Below are positions 62,471 through 64,000 of a stretch of 64,000 bases of DNA, piece by piece. The stretch lies in contig NC_009523.1 in NCBI RefSeq assembly GCF_000016665.1, forward strand, positions 3,719,501-3,783,500. Reading direction: 5' to 3'. The DNA comes from Roseiflexus sp. RS-1. Its GTDB lineage: Bacteria > Chloroflexota > Chloroflexia > Chloroflexales > Roseiflexaceae. Within the stretch, counting starts at the first letter, position 1. Each line of letters begins with the position of its first letter. A model generated the notes under the pieces. It worked only from the letters and a program-made list of their open reading frames with translations. It ran no database searches and was not told the DNA's origin. The translations under genes were made by a program, and so were the position numbers.

Positions 62471-64000
62471 GTCTCAATCCCCTTCATTGCGGGGCAGTGG
62501 TCGCTTCCGGGGGGCAAGGAGGAAAGAAAAATGTTCTTTGAATTTGTTTCAATCCCCTTCATTGCGGGGCAGTGGTCGCTTCGCTTGCCTGGCGCAGGCG
62601 CCGGACGACGCGGACGTGTCTCAATCCCCTTCATTGCGGGGCAGTGGTCGCTTCTGTTTGGGGGGTGGTGGAGTGGAGGTACGACCTCCACGTCTCAATC
62701 CCCTTCATTGCGGGGCAGTGGTCGCTTCTTATCTTGGCGGACCGAAGGACGATGACGACGACGAGTCTCAATCCCCTTCATTGCGGGGCAGTGGTCGCTT
62801 CTGATAAACAGTTGGACCCGAGTGCGTATCGTTTATAAGTCTCAATCCCCTTCATTGCGGGGCAGTGGTCGCTTCAAGGGGACTAGTAGTCCCCGCCCCC
62901 CGCCGCGCTCGCCGTCTCAATCCCCTTCATTGCGGGGCAGTGGTCGCTTCCTTTCCAGACGCCGTCCTTGGGGGACGATTTTAAACTGGTTTCAATCCCC
63001 TTCATTGCGGGGCAGTGGTCGCTTCGGTCTCCCAGGCGATGGACAATCTCACGCCCTTCAAGGGTTTCAATCCCCTTCATTGCGGGGCAGTGGTCGCTTC
63101 CCATCGCCTGGGGGGTCCGGGTCTCCCCCAACAAGAAGTTTCAATCCCCTTCATTGCGGGGCAGTGGTCGCTTCCTATTATGGGATTCAAGTCTAAACGA
63201 CTGGCCCATCTTGTTTCAATCCCCTTCATTGCGGGGCAGTGGTCGCTTCGGAAACCGTGGGTCCGAGGTCGTGGGAACCGTCATGTTTCAATCCCCTTCA
63301 TTGCGGGGCAGTGGTCGCTTCCAAGCGCGGGCACAGAAGGAGATCGAATTGCGCAAGGTTTCAATCCCCTTCATTGCGGGGCAGTGGTCGCTTCCTGGGG
63401 CAAGGAGGAAAAATGGAAGCTCTGTTTTGTTTCAATCCCCTTCATTGCGGGGCAGTGGTCGCTTCGCCGCGCCGCCCGCCAGAGGAGGTATGAGATGAGT
63501 CATGTTTCAATCCCCTTCATTGCGGGGCAGTGGTCGCTTCCGCGCAACGAAAGGAGAACATATGAACCCGAATATTCATGTTTCAATCCCCTTCATTGCG
63601 GGGCAGTGGTCGCTTCTCCGCTTACAAGGCTCTGGGTACGCCAGATGAGCCTACGTGTTTCAATCCCCTTCATTGCGGGGCAGTGGTCGCTTCACTCGAT
63701 ATTACAGGTCGTATTGCAGGGTTTGCCAAGTTTGTTTCAATCCCCTTCATTGCGGGGCAGTGGTCGCTTCCCCTCGGGATGCTTGCTCTCCTGGCAGGAG
63801 GCCTTTTTGTTTCAATCCCCTTCATTGCGGGGCAGTGGTCGCTTCCTGCAGACCATAGTATCGTTAGTAACGGGGGTTTTTTGTTTCAATCCCCTTCATT
63901 GCGGGGCAGTGGTCGCTTCCCTTTTTAGCCCCTTTTGTGCCGGTGATTGTTTTCCTTGTTTCAATCCCCTTCATTGCGGGGCAGTGGTCGCTTCGATTTC
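62471..64000 (-). CRISPR. CRISPR array, 21 intact 37-bp repeats, 20 full spacers, continues past the right edge
   Basis: On the plus strand the repeat begins GTTTCAATCCCCTTCATTGC and ends GGGGCAGTGGTCGCTTC. Intact copies start at 62471, 62546, 62618, 62692, 62765, 62839, 62914, 62989, 63064, 63138, 63213, 63285, 63358, 63429, 63504, 63580, 63657, 63734, 63809, 63883 and 63958. Spacers are 34-40 bp. On the minus strand the repeat ends ATTGAAAC, the usual crRNA 5' handle of type I-B/III-like systems, so transcription is inferred right to left with the leader beyond 64000. Repeats 1 and 3-7 have GTCTC instead of GTTTC, changing the handle to ATTGAGAC. No cas gene is in the window, so the type is not settled. 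Confidence 0.97.

Noticed and set aside
62136-63928. Frames repeating FQSPSLRGSGRF or FNPLHCGAVVAS across the CRISPR array
   Set aside because: These are translations of the 37-bp repeat in different frames, not proteins.

Overview
The window is high-GC bacterial chromosomal DNA, very probably from a filamentous anoxygenic phototroph of the Chloroflexota, most like Roseiflexus. This is an inference from gene content: an ABCDIHJKLMMN respiratory operon with two nuoM copies, Chloroflexota-style secreted proteins, and a heavy load of short intergenic repeats. No database was searched.

Layout. 1-6004 (minus): a fatty-acid/acyl-CoA block with a fused 3-hydroxyacyl-CoA dehydrogenase/enoyl-CoA hydratase (cut by the left edge), two adjacent acyl-CoA dehydrogenases of which one lacks the catalytic base, an SCP2 lipid-carrier protein and a membrane-anchored hypothetical. 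6041-12457 (plus): a branched-chain amino acid type ABC transporter, livKHMGF, behind a good promoter with an overlapping inverted repeat; livG and livF are separated by a MITE-like element and 25 heptanucleotide repeats. 12510-16856: a hypothetical, a MurF-Alr fusion whose MurF half looks catalytically dead, and a divergent dipeptide epimerase. 17102-25446: nitrogen assimilation (glnA, amtB, gltB). 25447-31210: repeat-rich DNA around a 1293-residue secreted protein with NHL propellers, a PA14 domain and a CLCA-like zinc peptidase. 31181-32925: homoserine dehydrogenase and a GNAT acetyltransferase.

33035-47759 is a 12-gene complex I operon, nuoA-B-C-D-I-H-J-K-L-M-M-N, without the NADH-input genes nuoEFG. 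NuoI has a long repetitive Ala/Lys-rich C-terminal tail, and several intercistronic gaps hold heptanucleotide repeats. 47801-60231 carries a DUF1992 protein, a 7TM-GAF-HTH-like sensor, dihydrolipoamide dehydrogenase, a small Cys-rich protein, an SDR, a Lon-like protease, an agmatinase-family enzyme and a second very large secreted protein (M23 peptidase plus VWA domain).

60232-62470 is a graveyard: direct repeats, a broken transposase, a truncated HTH gene, 156-bp tandem repeats and two copies of a 170-180-bp dispersed repeat. It borders a CRISPR array (21 intact 37-bp repeats, 20 complete spacers) that runs off the right edge. The degenerate repeats on the left and the ATTGAAAC repeat end on the minus strand say that the leader, and probably the cas genes, lie to the right. 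At least four spacers contain a Shine-Dalgarno sequence plus ATG, oriented so that the predicted crRNA would pair with the messenger's ribosome-binding site. This is the most intriguing pattern in the window.
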